A stretch of 64,000 bases of DNA from CAWVSB01 sp036960375 (GCA_036960375.1 JBALVY010000002.1:682001-746000); one strand, 5' to 3'. Positions 25,249 to 35,139 are shown, counted from the stretch's first letter. Program-made: numbers and translations. Notes: a model not told the origin generated them from the letters alone.

Positions 25249-25953
25249 ATGTCATTGAGTACTGCTACAGACTACGACACCAGTCAAACCCGCAGCGCAC
25301 GCGGGGCGAAGGCCCGTGCCAAACTGAAAAGTGCGGCCTTGAATGTGCTGGAGCGCGAGGGTTATCACCGAATGCGAATTTCCGATGTGACCCGCGAGGC
25401 TGGTGTGGCACAGGGGCTTTTTTACCATTATTTCAAAGACTTAAAGTCACTAACGGTAGAAGTATTGAGTGATTTTGTGGCCGAAGCCTCCGATATGGAA
25501 GCCATCGAGAAGGATGTGCCCAAAGGCGATTGGTATGGGCTGATTTACGCCCATAACCTGCTAATTGTTAATAGTTATGCCAAGCGGCCCGGTGTTATGC
25601 GCTGTTTATTACAAATGGCAGATGAAGATGCGTCTTTTTCTGCCATGTTGCGCGAGTCATACCGCGAGCAACTAATGTGGCTGGTAAGACGAATGCCAGG
25701 TTTGTTTCCAAAGGTAGATTTTAAAGAACACCAGGCTCTGATGTTAGCGTACTCGCTGGCAGGCAGCGGTGAGGCCCTTATGCGCGAATATTTTATCCAT
25801 CGCACCGAGTCTATCCAAGTGTCCGGTCTGACGGTAGAAGAGCTGACTGAACTTTTGGCTACCATGTTTTATAGAGCGTTGTTCCTGGAGAACCCCCCTG
25901 CGGAGCAGCTGAATTACACTAAAAACCTGAGCAAAATGGTCAGGACTGATTGA
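25249..25953 (+). CDS. TetR-family transcriptional regulator
   Basis: 234 residues. The N-terminal helix-turn-helix reads RISDVTREAGVAQGLFYHYFKD (about residues 44-65), preceded by AALNVLEREGYHRM, a standard TetR layout. The C-terminal two thirds would bind an acyl-CoA or steroid-like ligand. The gene sits between the two dehydrogenase genes and 12 bases before the ChsE1-like gene, so it probably represses this divergent unit and itself through the palindrome at 25175-25196. KstR2-like functions are known in actinobacteria, but orthology cannot be claimed. Confidence 0.88.
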   Translation: MSLSTATDYDTSQTRSARGAKARAKLKSAALNVLEREGYHRMRISDVTREAGVAQGLFYHYFKDLKSLTVEVLSDFVAEASDMEAIEKDVPKGDWYGLIYAHNLLIVNSYAKRPGVMRCLLQMADEDASFSAMLRESYREQLMWLVRRMPGLFPKVDFKEHQALMLAYSLAGSGEALMREYFIHRTESIQVSGLTVEELTELLATMFYRALFLENPPAEQLNYTKNLSKMVRTD

Positions 25954-25965
25954 GAAGAGAAAACC

Positions 25966-27117
25966 ATGGATTATTCATTTAACGAAGACCAGCTAGCCAT
26001 TCGCGAGTTGGCGTACCAGATTTTTACAGACCGTGCGACGGATGAATTTCTGCTGGCGTTTTCGCGAACCGATCAAACCTATGATGATGAATTATGGTCC
26101 ACTTTAGCCGAGCAGGGTTTGCTGGGTTTGTCGGTACCAGAGAGCGCAGGTGGTAGTGGCTTGGGACTGGTGGAATTGTGCCTGATGCTGGAAGAGCAAG
26201 GCCGCCGTGTCGCTCCAGTACCATTGTATTCAACCCTGGTACTTGGCTCGTTGCCAATCATTGAATTCGGCACTGAAGAGCAACAGCAGCAGTGGCTGGT
26301 ACCTATGGTGGCGGGCGAAGCGAAGTTGACCGCAGCCGTTGCTGAATTAGGTATGCATGAAGCTATGGCTACAACAGTAACAGCCAGTAAAGATGGCGAT
26401 AACTGGATACTCAACGGCGAAAAGGCTGTTGTAGCAGATGGCGTTACCGCCAACTGTATTTTGGTTCCAATGGTCGATACCGATGACAAAGCCAGCGTTG
26501 TGCTGCTGGATACTTCTTTGACCGGAGTCACCATTAGCCCCGAGCAGATAGGTTTGTTGGGCGATCGGGCCGCTCATTTGCAACTGACGAATGTATCAGT
26601 TCCTGCTACAGCCATTCTGGGCCAGGTAGGCCAAGGGGACGAGATTATCGATTGGCTTGAGCAGAGGGCCAATTTGGGGCACTGCGCGATGCAAACGGGT
26701 GTTACCGAAGAAGCCATGAAGAGAACAGCGGCTTATGTCAGTGAGCGCGAGCAGTTTGGCGTACCACTTGGCAGCTTCCAGGCACTGGCAATGCGTATGG
26801 CCGATAGCTACATCGACGTCGAAGCTATCCGCTCGACATACTGGCTGGCTATGTGGCGCATGAGCGAAGGTCTTGACGCAAGGGCTGAAGTACGTGCAGC
26901 CAAATGGTGGGCCTGTGATGCGGCGCATCGCGTTGTACTTACTGCCCAGCACTTACATGGGGGTATCGGTGCCGATGTTGAGTACCCGATTCATCGCTTC
27001 TTTTTGTGGGCCAAGCAAATCAGCTATTCCATGGGTAACGCGACAACCCAACTCACCAAATTGGGTCAGTTATTAGCCAGCGATGATTCGCTGGGTTTTC
27101 GGGCTTTAGAAGTTTAA
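25966..27117 (+). CDS. Acyl-CoA dehydrogenase, ChsE1 (FadE28)-like
   Basis: 383-residue acyl-CoA dehydrogenase-fold protein. It resembles mycobacterial FadE28/ChsE1: a weakly conserved central FAD region, YVSEREQFGVPLGSFQALAMRMADSY, and HLHGGIGADVEYPIHRFFLWAK. In such alpha2beta2 dehydrogenases only one active site and one FAD form per heterodimer, so this subunit may depend on the ChsE2-like protein for catalysis. Same transcript as the TetR gene (12-base gap) and followed by a thioesterase-like gene after 15 bases. Confidence 0.82.
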   Translation: MDYSFNEDQLAIRELAYQIFTDRATDEFLLAFSRTDQTYDDELWSTLAEQGLLGLSVPESAGGSGLGLVELCLMLEEQGRRVAPVPLYSTLVLGSLPIIEFGTEEQQQQWLVPMVAGEAKLTAAVAELGMHEAMATTVTASKDGDNWILNGEKAVVADGVTANCILVPMVDTDDKASVVLLDTSLTGVTISPEQIGLLGDRAAHLQLTNVSVPATAILGQVGQGDEIIDWLEQRANLGHCAMQTGVTEEAMKRTAAYVSEREQFGVPLGSFQALAMRMADSYIDVEAIRSTYWLAMWRMSEGLDARAEVRAAKWWACDAAHRVVLTAQHLHGGIGADVEYPIHRFFLWAKQISYSMGNATTQLTKLGQLLASDDSLGFRALEV

Positions 27118-27132
27118 AAAAGGTACTAGCTA

Positions 27133-27822
27133 ATGGATATTCATGATCCTTTTTCTTCCCCGGATACCAAAGATCCACTCGATGATGAGTGGGCAGCCAA
27201 ACGTCGTGTGTCTGAGGCAACTCGTAAGCTGATAGAGACTTTGGTCACGGTGACCACCAGTGCGGAAGAACTCAATGAAGTAGCCGACAACATTGCGGCG
27301 CAGGCCGACCGGTTGGCCCAGTCGGAGCGACTATATGGTCGCGTAGCGTTTGAGCGGGCGGAAGATGGAAAATATGGCACGATGGCCAGCCTGGGTTACG
27401 AACTTAACCCTCTGGATGGCAGGAGCAACCCTATAGCGGCCCCCATCACCGTGTGGATGGACGGAGACAAAGCTTATGCCAAGGCTAATATGGGTTGGCA
27501 ATATGAAGGTCCACCGGGATGCGTGCACGGCGGTTTTGTCGCCGCGTTGTTTGACCAGTTTTTAGGCGTTGGTCAAAAATTGACAGGTCAGCCCGGCATG
27601 ACGGGTACGCTGACCGTTAAATATCTCAAGCCCACACCAATCGATACCGATCTGAGAATGGAAGCTCGCGTCGAACGTGTAGAAGGTCGAAAAAATTATT
27701 TGGTAGGCGAAATGTGGGCAGGTGATGTGCTTACCGCAACCAGTGCAGGTGTGTTTATTAGTATTACCCCCGAGATGTATCGAAAATTACTGGCAGCTAA
27801 AACGAATCAGACAGCGGACTAA
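27133..27822 (+). CDS. PaaI-type hot-dog thioesterase
   Basis: 229 residues. The C-terminal 130 residues form a hot-dog domain with the PaaI-type motif PGCVHGGFVAALFDQFLG; the leading 90 residues are mostly helical. Family members hydrolyse acyl-CoA thioesters, often to recover CoA from dead-end intermediates. The gene follows the ChsE1-like gene by 15 bases in the same operon, so clearing a stalled side-chain acyl-CoA is a likely role. The next gene begins 124 bases downstream. Confidence 0.85.
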   Translation: MDIHDPFSSPDTKDPLDDEWAAKRRVSEATRKLIETLVTVTTSAEELNEVADNIAAQADRLAQSERLYGRVAFERAEDGKYGTMASLGYELNPLDGRSNPIAAPITVWMDGDKAYAKANMGWQYEGPPGCVHGGFVAALFDQFLGVGQKLTGQPGMTGTLTVKYLKPTPIDTDLRMEARVERVEGRKNYLVGEMWAGDVLTATSAGVFISITPEMYRKLLAAKTNQTAD

Positions 27823-27946
27823 AATACGATGCTCTAGCAAAATCCAGGTTGAGTATTTAGCTCGTTATGAACTCTTCCTCCTGCGGGTGTGTCGGGTTTT
27901 CAAAACTCCTTATTATCCACCGTGCGTACAATTACCAGGAGAAAAA

Positions 27947-29068
27947 ATGCGGCCTCGTCTCGTCATTGCAGGCTTTGGCGATACCGGCCTACTGGTAGCT
28001 ATACATCTCTCTAGTCACTTTGACATTGTTGGGATATCGTCCAAGCCTTGTTTGGTTAGTGGGCAGGAACTGGGTCTTCGCTTGACTCGTCCTGAGCAAT
28101 GGAAGCGTGATTTTTTAGTCAAGTTCACGCGTTATAAAAAACTTGCCAGAGTCCGGACGCTGCATGGGCTGATTAAGCACATCAATAGTAGTGAATCGAC
28201 GGTGACTGTTGAGTTGGCTAACGGTGAGCAGATTCAGGAAGACTATGATGTACTGTTAATCGCCGCTGGCGTGAGCAATGGATTTTGGCGTAATAATACC
28301 CTGCAAAGCTTAGCGCAAATTGAGCATGGCATCGAAAGTCATGTTCAGAAGTTGCAGCAAACCGACAGTCTGGCAGTAATTGGCGGTGGTGCTACGGGCG
28401 TCAGTGCGGCGGTGAATTTTGCGCGTCAATATCCTGATAAAAAAATCGATTTGTTTTATAGCCAGAATGAGCCTTTACCGGGTTACCACCCCAGAGCCCG
28501 CAGCCAGCTGCTAAAAAAACTTAAGGCCTTGCGGGTGATTCTACATCCCAATCATCGTGCCATCTTACCTGCGGGTTTTGACACTACCCAACTAACGTCG
28601 ACACAAGTGCAGTGGTCTACGGGCCAAGCTGCGTTTCAAGCCGGCCTGACCTTGTGGGCGATCGGTAATTTAAAACCGAATAATAATTTTATTCCCCAGG
28701 CTATGCTTGATGACGGAGGTTTTGTGAAAACTGACCCGCATTTGCGCGTGCCGGGTTTTGACAATGTATTTGCCGTGGGCGATATTGCCGCCACGGATGT
28801 CAATCGTAGTTCTGCCAGAAACGGTGGTTTCGTTTTAGTAGCGGAGAACATCAGAGCCTATATTGAGGGTCGCGAGCAGGACATGAAGACTTACCGCGCA
28901 TCCAATTATCGCTGGGGATCCATCTTTGGCACTCAGCCCGATGGACTCACAGTGTTTTCACCACAGGGTAAAGGTTTCAGAATGCCGCTTTGGGTGGTGA
29001 ATAAGGTGTTGTTTCCATGGATCGTTCGCAAGCAAATTTATAAGGGGCTTTATCCTCCCGCCCAATAA
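27947..29068 (+). CDS. FAD-dependent NAD(P)H oxidoreductase (NDH-2/AIF fold)
   Basis: 373 residues from ATG 27947, with AGGAG 5 bases upstream; the open frame extends to 27722 but overlaps the thioesterase. Two dinucleotide motifs: IAGFGDTG at the N-terminus (FAD) and AVIGGGATGVSAAV in the middle (NAD(P)H), with FAVGDIAAT near the C-terminus closing the FAD site. No C-terminal membrane helix is obvious, unlike many NDH-2 enzymes. Electron acceptor unknown: quinone or a ferredoxin are possible. Confidence 0.82.
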   Translation: MRPRLVIAGFGDTGLLVAIHLSSHFDIVGISSKPCLVSGQELGLRLTRPEQWKRDFLVKFTRYKKLARVRTLHGLIKHINSSESTVTVELANGEQIQEDYDVLLIAAGVSNGFWRNNTLQSLAQIEHGIESHVQKLQQTDSLAVIGGGATGVSAAVNFARQYPDKKIDLFYSQNEPLPGYHPRARSQLLKKLKALRVILHPNHRAILPAGFDTTQLTSTQVQWSTGQAAFQAGLTLWAIGNLKPNNNFIPQAMLDDGGFVKTDPHLRVPGFDNVFAVGDIAATDVNRSSARNGGFVLVAENIRAYIEGREQDMKTYRASNYRWGSIFGTQPDGLTVFSPQGKGFRMPLWVVNKVLFPWIVRKQIYKGLYPPAQ

Positions 29069-29158
29069 CGGTAGATATTGAGAGAGAGTATTATTGTAGG
29101 CTGCTTTGCGTTTGTCATAGTGCGGTGGTGAAAATACAATTTATCTGGAGCATTTTTT

Positions 29159-30238
29159 ATGAAAAAACGCGTGGTAGTTTGGGGTACTGGCAATGTGGGC
29201 CGCCCGGCAATTCGGGCAGTCGTCTCACACCGGGATTTGGAACTGGTGGGGGTGATTGTTTCTAATCCGGATAAGGTCGGCAAGGATGCGGGCACTTTGG
29301 CAGGCATTGCTGAACAGGGTGTTTTGGCTACCGATGATTGGCAGGCTTTGATAAAAACAGAGTTTGATTGTCTGGTGTATACAGCGAATGCCGATACTCG
29401 AGCCGAGGCGGCTTTTATGGAGTTGCTGACGGTGCTGTCTGCTGGAATTAACGTGGTCTCCACAGCTTTTTACCCGCTGTTGTTTCCTTCCGGCTTTGCA
29501 GCGATTAAAGAGGCGATTGAGCCGGTGCAAATGGTCTGTGAACAAAATGATTGCTCGGTATTTGTTTCCGGAGTAGACCCGGGTTGGGCCATGGACATTT
29601 TGCCGATTCTATTGAGCGGTGTTGTGTCAGATATTGAAGAAATACGGATTCAGGAAATTTTTAACTACGGACTCTATGATCAGCCTGAAGTTGTGCGTGA
29701 AGTCATTGGTTTTGGCCAGCCGATGGAAAATAATCCCAGAATGCTTGAACAGCAGGCCCTGACTACGGTGTGGGCGCCGATGATAAATATTATCGCCAAA
29801 GCGCTGGATTATGAGCTCGATGGCATAGAGATTTTTGTTGAAAAACGCCCGCTTGAAAAAGACATTCAAGTGGCGGGCATGGGAGAATTTCAATGCGGCA
29901 CGCAAGGTGCTTTCCGCTTTGAGGTGCGCGGCATGCGCAATGGCAAAGCCCGCATTGTGGTGGAACATATTACCCGTATCGATGATGACTGTGCCCCCGA
30001 TTGGCCTTATCCACCTATAGGTCAGGGCTGTCATCAAGCCGTGATCAAGGGCAGCCCCGAGTTGGTGGTGAGCCTGCACGGTCATGATCCAATAGAACCC
30101 GGCCCCGCAGGTGGCGGCAATGGCTCTGCGGCTAATCGTATCGTCAATGCCATCCCTGCGGTTTGTGAGGCCAAGGCGGGCATTGTCACACCCTTAGATC
30201 TGCCTCTAATTCATGGCGGCCCGCAAATGCAGCGCTAA
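29159..30238 (+). CDS. DapB-like NAD(P)H-dependent dehydrogenase
   Basis: 359 residues with an N-terminal Rossmann fold (VVVWGTGNVGRPAIRAVV) of the dihydrodipicolinate reductase type, then a C-terminal domain related to 2,4-diaminopentanoate dehydrogenase. GGAG lies 8 bases before ATG. It follows the FAD oxidoreductase by 90 bases on the same strand. Relatives are common in genomes that degrade steroids and terpenoids, but no reaction is established for this branch. It is not lysine-pathway DapB, which is about 270 residues. Confidence 0.75.
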   Translation: MKKRVVVWGTGNVGRPAIRAVVSHRDLELVGVIVSNPDKVGKDAGTLAGIAEQGVLATDDWQALIKTEFDCLVYTANADTRAEAAFMELLTVLSAGINVVSTAFYPLLFPSGFAAIKEAIEPVQMVCEQNDCSVFVSGVDPGWAMDILPILLSGVVSDIEEIRIQEIFNYGLYDQPEVVREVIGFGQPMENNPRMLEQQALTTVWAPMINIIAKALDYELDGIEIFVEKRPLEKDIQVAGMGEFQCGTQGAFRFEVRGMRNGKARIVVEHITRIDDDCAPDWPYPPIGQGCHQAVIKGSPELVVSLHGHDPIEPGPAGGGNGSAANRIVNAIPAVCEAKAGIVTPLDLPLIHGGPQMQR

Positions 30239-30511
30239 TGCCAATGATCTCTTGGGATACGAGCGCGATGTCTATAACAAAGTCCCCCCCCCAGTTACTT
30301 TGCTAACAGGTCCATGCCGCTAAGTCAGTGACGGTACGCCATATTCAGCTCTTTGCTTTGTTAAGAATTGTAGGCTTTTGTAATATTGATCGAATCACTA
30401 TTGTGCATAACTTCCACCTTTCGTACCTTGAGTCGGCATGGAGACATTCTGCTTCATCCGTAGGCTCGATACGATTTATATCTTGTCGAACCAAACATCA
30501 AGGAACTTATT

Positions 30512-32410
30512 TTGATAGTCAGATCTTTTCGGAGTGCGAGTGTTATTAGTTTGTCTTTTATCGTCATTGGCTGTGGAGGTGGTGGAGGCGGATCGAGTGC
30601 GGTGGCCGACGACCCGGTGATACCTGCACCGACACTGGAAGCGCCTGCTCTGCTTGATACTGTCACTCAGATTTATACTCAAGGCGTCGCTACAGAACCT
30701 TTTGTATTTACTAATACCGGCGGTGGCTCATTATCTTCTTGCTCCGCCACTACACTGCCGGATGGTCTTGCTGTTGAGGTCTCCGTGGATACAGAAACTT
30801 GTCAGATTTTTGGTACTCCTCTAACAGTTCAGTCAGCAACGGAATATACCGTAACTGGCACAAATGCCACATCTAGCTCATCTGCTACCGTGAGTATTTT
30901 AGTTCAATTGGCGGCGTCTACTGATCCGCTTGATATAGCGCTGCGAAATTTGATTGATCAACAGCAATTAACCGGCGATCCAAGTACAGGCCGAAACCTT
31001 AGTAATATCGAAGAGCCGATTGCTCAACTGGGAAAGGCGCTATTTTATGCCAAGAATTTGGGTGGGCAGCAAGACACGGCCTGCGCTTCCTGTCATCACC
31101 CATCACTGGGAGGTGGCGACAACCTCTCTCTTCCCGTTGGCGTTGATGCCGTCAGTGCGACCGGAGCGGTTAGTGCTGATCTATTAGGCCCAGGCCGCTT
31201 TCATAGTAGCGCTGATGGCGTGTCGATTATTCCGCGAAATTCACCATCTGTTTTCAATGCGGGAATGTGGGACTCCGGTATGTTTTGGGATTCACGGGTG
31301 CAGAGTATTGATGGCTTGAACGCCAACAGCGGTGCCAGAGGTACCCTTGCCGGCATAGTGACACCGGATTCTGTTGATGCGCTAAGCGCAGATATAAATC
31401 TACCCTCATCTGTCAGCTTGGCGAACGCCCAGGCAAGGTTTCCTGTGGTGTCTGAAGCGGAAATGAGAGGCTCTTTTACGCCCGCTGCTGACGCTCAAAC
31501 TCTACGGCAATCTCTGGCGACTCGACTGGCTCAGTCAAACTTATCCTGGCAACCATTATTTGAGGCCGCGTTTGGAGACGGTGCAGTCAGTTACGACCGT
31601 ATCGCCGAGGCCTTGGCTGCTTTTGAAGAATCGATGGTATTTGTGGAAAACCCCTGGAAACACTACGTGGAAGGTGACTATACAGCGCTTAGCGATCAGC
31701 AAAAGGATGGAGCGATTTTATTTTTTACTCGGGCTCAGGACGGTGGGGGAGACTGTTCGGAGTGCCATTCTGGTGATTTTTTCACCGACGAAGATCATCA
31801 CATCGTAGCGTTTCCTCAGCTGGGAATTGGGAAAGGCGACGGCGGAACAGCTGACGAAGATTATGGTCGCGAGCGGGTTAGCGGAGATGACCGCGATCGC
31901 TATCACTTTAAAGCCCCCAGCTTATTAAACGTGGCGCTTACCGCGCCTTATGGTCACAGTGGGTCTTATCAGACAATCGCACAGGTATTGAATCACTACG
32001 ATAACCCAGATCGAGAACTGTCAGATTATTTCGGCGGAAACATCAATGCACCCGGAACGGTATTTGATGGGGTCGGTGATTTCTGCGCTTTGGCTCAGAT
32101 TCAAAGCTTGATGGCCAAAACGGGGCAAAACTGTAATAGTGTTTTTAATAGTCTAAACCCCAACGCGATAGCGAATAGTGCGCGCGCTCTGGACTTTCAG
32201 AATGATCCTCAGGCGAGTTCCACATTCCCTAATATCAATCTCGGCGGGCAGGAACGTAATCAGATAGAGGCATTTCTCGAAGCTTTAACAGACCCCTGTA
32301 TTGAAAACAGAGTATGTCTTGACCCGTGGATTATCGACGAGGGAGATCGTGGAGCCTATCCCGATACCTTGCCACTGATTGGGTACGATGAGAGTGGCAG
32401 AGAGTCGTAG
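30512..32410 (+). CDS. MauG/cytochrome-c-peroxidase-family diheme lipoprotein
   Basis: 632 residues starting at TTG 30512 with AAGGA 7 bases upstream. The N-terminus has a lipobox (FIVIGC, Cys21) followed by glycines, so the protein is lipid-anchored. Residues about 45-135 form an Ig-like domain (GDP/FTNTGGG...LPDGLAVE pattern). The remainder is a diheme cytochrome c peroxidase with CASCH at 191-195 and CSECH at 415-419. Such enzymes reduce hydrogen peroxide or perform oxidative modification in the periplasm. The next gene encodes an exported TPR protein; the two often occur together in marine bacteria, although a shared role is only inferred. Confidence 0.82.
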   Translation: MIVRSFRSASVISLSFIVIGCGGGGGGSSAVADDPVIPAPTLEAPALLDTVTQIYTQGVATEPFVFTNTGGGSLSSCSATTLPDGLAVEVSVDTETCQIFGTPLTVQSATEYTVTGTNATSSSSATVSILVQLAASTDPLDIALRNLIDQQQLTGDPSTGRNLSNIEEPIAQLGKALFYAKNLGGQQDTACASCHHPSLGGGDNLSLPVGVDAVSATGAVSADLLGPGRFHSSADGVSIIPRNSPSVFNAGMWDSGMFWDSRVQSIDGLNANSGARGTLAGIVTPDSVDALSADINLPSSVSLANAQARFPVVSEAEMRGSFTPAADAQTLRQSLATRLAQSNLSWQPLFEAAFGDGAVSYDRIAEALAAFEESMVFVENPWKHYVEGDYTALSDQQKDGAILFFTRAQDGGGDCSECHSGDFFTDEDHHIVAFPQLGIGKGDGGTADEDYGRERVSGDDRDRYHFKAPSLLNVALTAPYGHSGSYQTIAQVLNHYDNPDRELSDYFGGNINAPGTVFDGVGDFCALAQIQSLMAKTGQNCNSVFNSLNPNAIANSARALDFQNDPQASSTFPNINLGGQERNQIEAFLEALTDPCIENRVCLDPWIIDEGDRGAYPDTLPLIGYDESGRES

Positions 32411-32589
32411 AAAGACGGCGTCAGAAGTGACTTTAGTTAAATGAATTTACGGACGTCTCTAAGATTCATCTAGCCTAGACTACGAAAGGCATCGTCTGAT
32501 GCCAATTTTGTGCGAAGTTGACCAATGAGGTCTACTATTACAGCGATGGAATGTAATAGAACCTCAAGCTTCAACTGGTGGAGACTATG

Positions 32590-34260
32590 ATGCCTATTCG
32601 AATTTTAACTTTGATTTTTCTTCTTCTGTGCGCAAATTTGGTGTTTAGCCAGGTTCATGATCCAAGAGCTTTAACCGCTGACCCAGCCACTGCCACGACG
32701 CCTATCGCGCCAAAACTTACCGGTCTTGGCGATTATCATTTTGAAGTCACGACGAAAAGTGAAGAATCTCAATATTTTTTTGATCAAGGCTATCGAATGA
32801 CCTTGGGCTTTAATCATTCCGAAGCACTTAGGGCTTTTAAGGAAGCTATTCGGCTCGACCCGGACAATGCGATGGCCTACTGGGGCTGGGCTTTGGTTTT
32901 GGGCCCCAATCTAAATTTGCCGATGCAAGAAAGTGTTGTTGAACAAGCTTATGACGCTATTCAAATAGCCCTGAGTCTTAAGGACAAGGTGAGTCTCCGG
33001 GAGCAGGCCTATATCGATGCAATGGCGATTCGATATTCTGCTGACCCGAAGGCAGACCGAGCAATACTTGATACCGCCTATGCAGAAGCCATGGCCAACC
33101 TTGTGAAACGCTTTCCCGATGATATTGACGCCGCTGTTTTATATGCGGCCGCTGTAATGAACACTAATCCGTGGGACTACTGGTATCGAGATGGCACAGC
33201 CAAACCCAATACCGAGCTAGTGCTTGAAACCTTACAGTCTGTGATTGACCGTAACCCAAAACATCCCGGTGCACACCATTATTATATACACACCGTAGAG
33301 GCCTTTAGACCAGAGTTGGGTGTGGCAAGTGCCGATGTGCTCGGGGGACTCATGCCCGGTGCTGGGCACCTTGTTCATATGCCATCTCATATCTATATGC
33401 GCGTGGGTCGGTATGCCGATTCCTATGATGCGAACATTAGCGCGGTTGCAGCAGATAAGGGCTATATCACGCAGTGCCGCAGCCAGGGTCTTTACCCATT
33501 AGCCTATTATCCTCATAACCTCCATTTTCTTGTATGGTCTGCAATGTTTGAGGGGCGGAGTATTGCTGCGCTGGATGCAGCAAGACAAGTGGCGGCTGCT
33601 ATTCCGGAGGCCTCCAAAGATAATTCCTGGGCCCTCTATGAGTCTTTTCGCAGTCAGCCAATATTTGTCATGGTGCGCTTTGGTCAATGGGATGCATTAG
33701 TTCAGGAGCCCGGACCACCAAAATCTGCTCGATTCATGAATGGCATATGGCATTACGGACGTGGTATGGCTTACGCTCATTTGGGGCAAAGCGATTTAGC
33801 GAAGCAAGAGTTGGAACGGCTTCGCTCCCTTCGAAAGCTGGCTGAAGAAGACGAAAATTATGTCTCGGGCTTTGCCGCGGCGAGCGCTTTGTTGGTTATT
33901 GCTGAGGAAGTTTTGAGCGGAGAGATTGCAGGCAAAGAAGGTGATTTTTCAAAAGCGATTGGGCATTTGGAACGCGCGGTACGTCTTGAACAAAGTATGT
34001 TATACAACGAACCACCAGATTGGTATTTTCCTGTTAGGCATATCTTGGGAGCCTTGCTTCTGGAGGCGGGATACCCCGCCGAGGCAGAAGTAGTTTACTG
34101 GGAGGACCTGCGCAACAACCCGGCTAACGGCTATTCTCTTTTTGGCCTAATGCAAAGCCTGCAGGCGCAAGGCAATACCGAGGTGGCAGAAGTTATTCAA
34201 CAACGGTTTAATCTCGCTTGGGAACGTGCTGACGTTGGTCTAGTCAGTTCAAGATACTAA
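32590..34260 (+). CDS. Secreted tetratricopeptide-repeat protein
   Basis: 556 residues from ATG 32590, chosen over upstream GTG/ATG codons because GGAG (32580-32583) sits 6 bases before it. Signal peptide MPIRILTLIFLLLCANLVFS. Then helical TPR-like repeats starting with FFDQGYRMTLGFNHSEALRAFKEAIRLDP (about residues 60-90) and a final repeat near VYWEDLRNNPANGYSLFGL. An HIYMRVGRYADSY segment near residue 270 is characteristic of this family. No catalytic motif recognised. It is 179 bases after the diheme peroxidase gene and probably acts in the periplasm. Confidence 0.8.
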   Translation: MPIRILTLIFLLLCANLVFSQVHDPRALTADPATATTPIAPKLTGLGDYHFEVTTKSEESQYFFDQGYRMTLGFNHSEALRAFKEAIRLDPDNAMAYWGWALVLGPNLNLPMQESVVEQAYDAIQIALSLKDKVSLREQAYIDAMAIRYSADPKADRAILDTAYAEAMANLVKRFPDDIDAAVLYAAAVMNTNPWDYWYRDGTAKPNTELVLETLQSVIDRNPKHPGAHHYYIHTVEAFRPELGVASADVLGGLMPGAGHLVHMPSHIYMRVGRYADSYDANISAVAADKGYITQCRSQGLYPLAYYPHNLHFLVWSAMFEGRSIAALDAARQVAAAIPEASKDNSWALYESFRSQPIFVMVRFGQWDALVQEPGPPKSARFMNGIWHYGRGMAYAHLGQSDLAKQELERLRSLRKLAEEDENYVSGFAAASALLVIAEEVLSGEIAGKEGDFSKAIGHLERAVRLEQSMLYNEPPDWYFPVRHILGALLLEAGYPAEAEVVYWEDLRNNPANGYSLFGLMQSLQAQGNTEVAEVIQQRFNLAWERADVGLVSSRY

Positions 34261-34319
34261 AGACAATAAGGCTGTTCAGATTGTTACTCGGCTAAGTGTT
34301 CTGAAGGTGCTGGTGTCAT

Positions 34320-35063
34320 TTATTGTTGGTGTAATTCACGAATAAGCGCAGGTATTTCACTGGGGTGTAGAACGCTATGGTGAGGATTGATACCAAGCTC
34401 TGCATCCAGCGGTTGTTGGTGTTGAATCCATACCGAGGTAATACCGCTATTGTGCGCGCCCGCAATGTCGGCTGCCAGGCTGTCGCCAACATGGATGGCC
34501 TCGTGGGCTTCACAGTTGGCTAGCCTTAGCGCTTTTTCAAAAATGGAACGGTCTGGCTTTTGTGCTGGTTCCTGGCCGCCAATAATTATGTGATCAACAT
34601 GTTCGACAAGCTTAATGGCGTTAATTTTGGGTGTCTGTGAGAATTCAGGTCCGTTGGTAATGACTACCAGGGTAAATGATTTACGTGCATCAGCTAAGAA
34701 CTCTTCAATACCCGGATAAAACTTGAAGGCCGCTAGTCGATCACAATCGAAGCCGTCTTGCAGGCTCTGGGCGTCGGCCTGACTGACATTACTGATACCT
34801 TGTTCGGCCAATAGGTCGCGAATTAATTGCACACGAAAGGCCGATTCACTTTGTTGTTCGATAATGGGCATGTAGCGCTTGTACTGACTGTCGCCCCATT
34901 GTCGATAAATTCCTGCGACGTATTCATTGGCAACGGCCTGACAATCGACATCTGAGCCATACAATGTTTTGACCGCTTGGCCCATCATTTTCTTGGCTTG
35001 TAGATTGGCGCTGAAGGTATCGCAGAGCGTGTCATCCATATCAAGAAATAGTGCTTTTAACAT
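34320..35063 (-). CDS. HAD-superfamily phosphatase
   Basis: 247 residues with all four HAD motifs: LDMDDT at the N-terminus (nucleophile Asp), VITNG, KPDR, and GDSLAADI. The cap inserted after motif I is the helical C1 type (HAD-IA), as in phosphoglycolate phosphatases, pyrimidine nucleotidases such as YjjG, and haloacid dehalogenases. Substrate not predictable. Single gene read toward the TPR gene and separated from the upstream SDR by a 31-base hairpin. Confidence 0.88.
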   Translation of the reverse strand: MLKALFLDMDDTLCDTFSANLQAKKMMGQAVKTLYGSDVDCQAVANEYVAGIYRQWGDSQYKRYMPIIEQQSESAFRVQLIRDLLAEQGISNVSQADAQSLQDGFDCDRLAAFKFYPGIEEFLADARKSFTLVVITNGPEFSQTPKINAIKLVEHVDHIIIGGQEPAQKPDRSIFEKALRLANCEAHEAIHVGDSLAADIAGAHNSGITSVWIQHQQPLDAELGINPHHSVLHPSEIPALIRELHQQ

Positions 35064-35139
35064 GGCAGCTTCCAGGGCTTTAAAATGGAACGGGTATCAT
35101 ACCCTATACGCGCATTGGAATGGATTTGTGTAACAGGAT

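Noticed and set aside
30239..30511. Small gene or leader before the diheme peroxidase
   Set aside because: Only a run of nine C and short frames without ribosome-binding sites; I see no supported feature in this 273-base gap.
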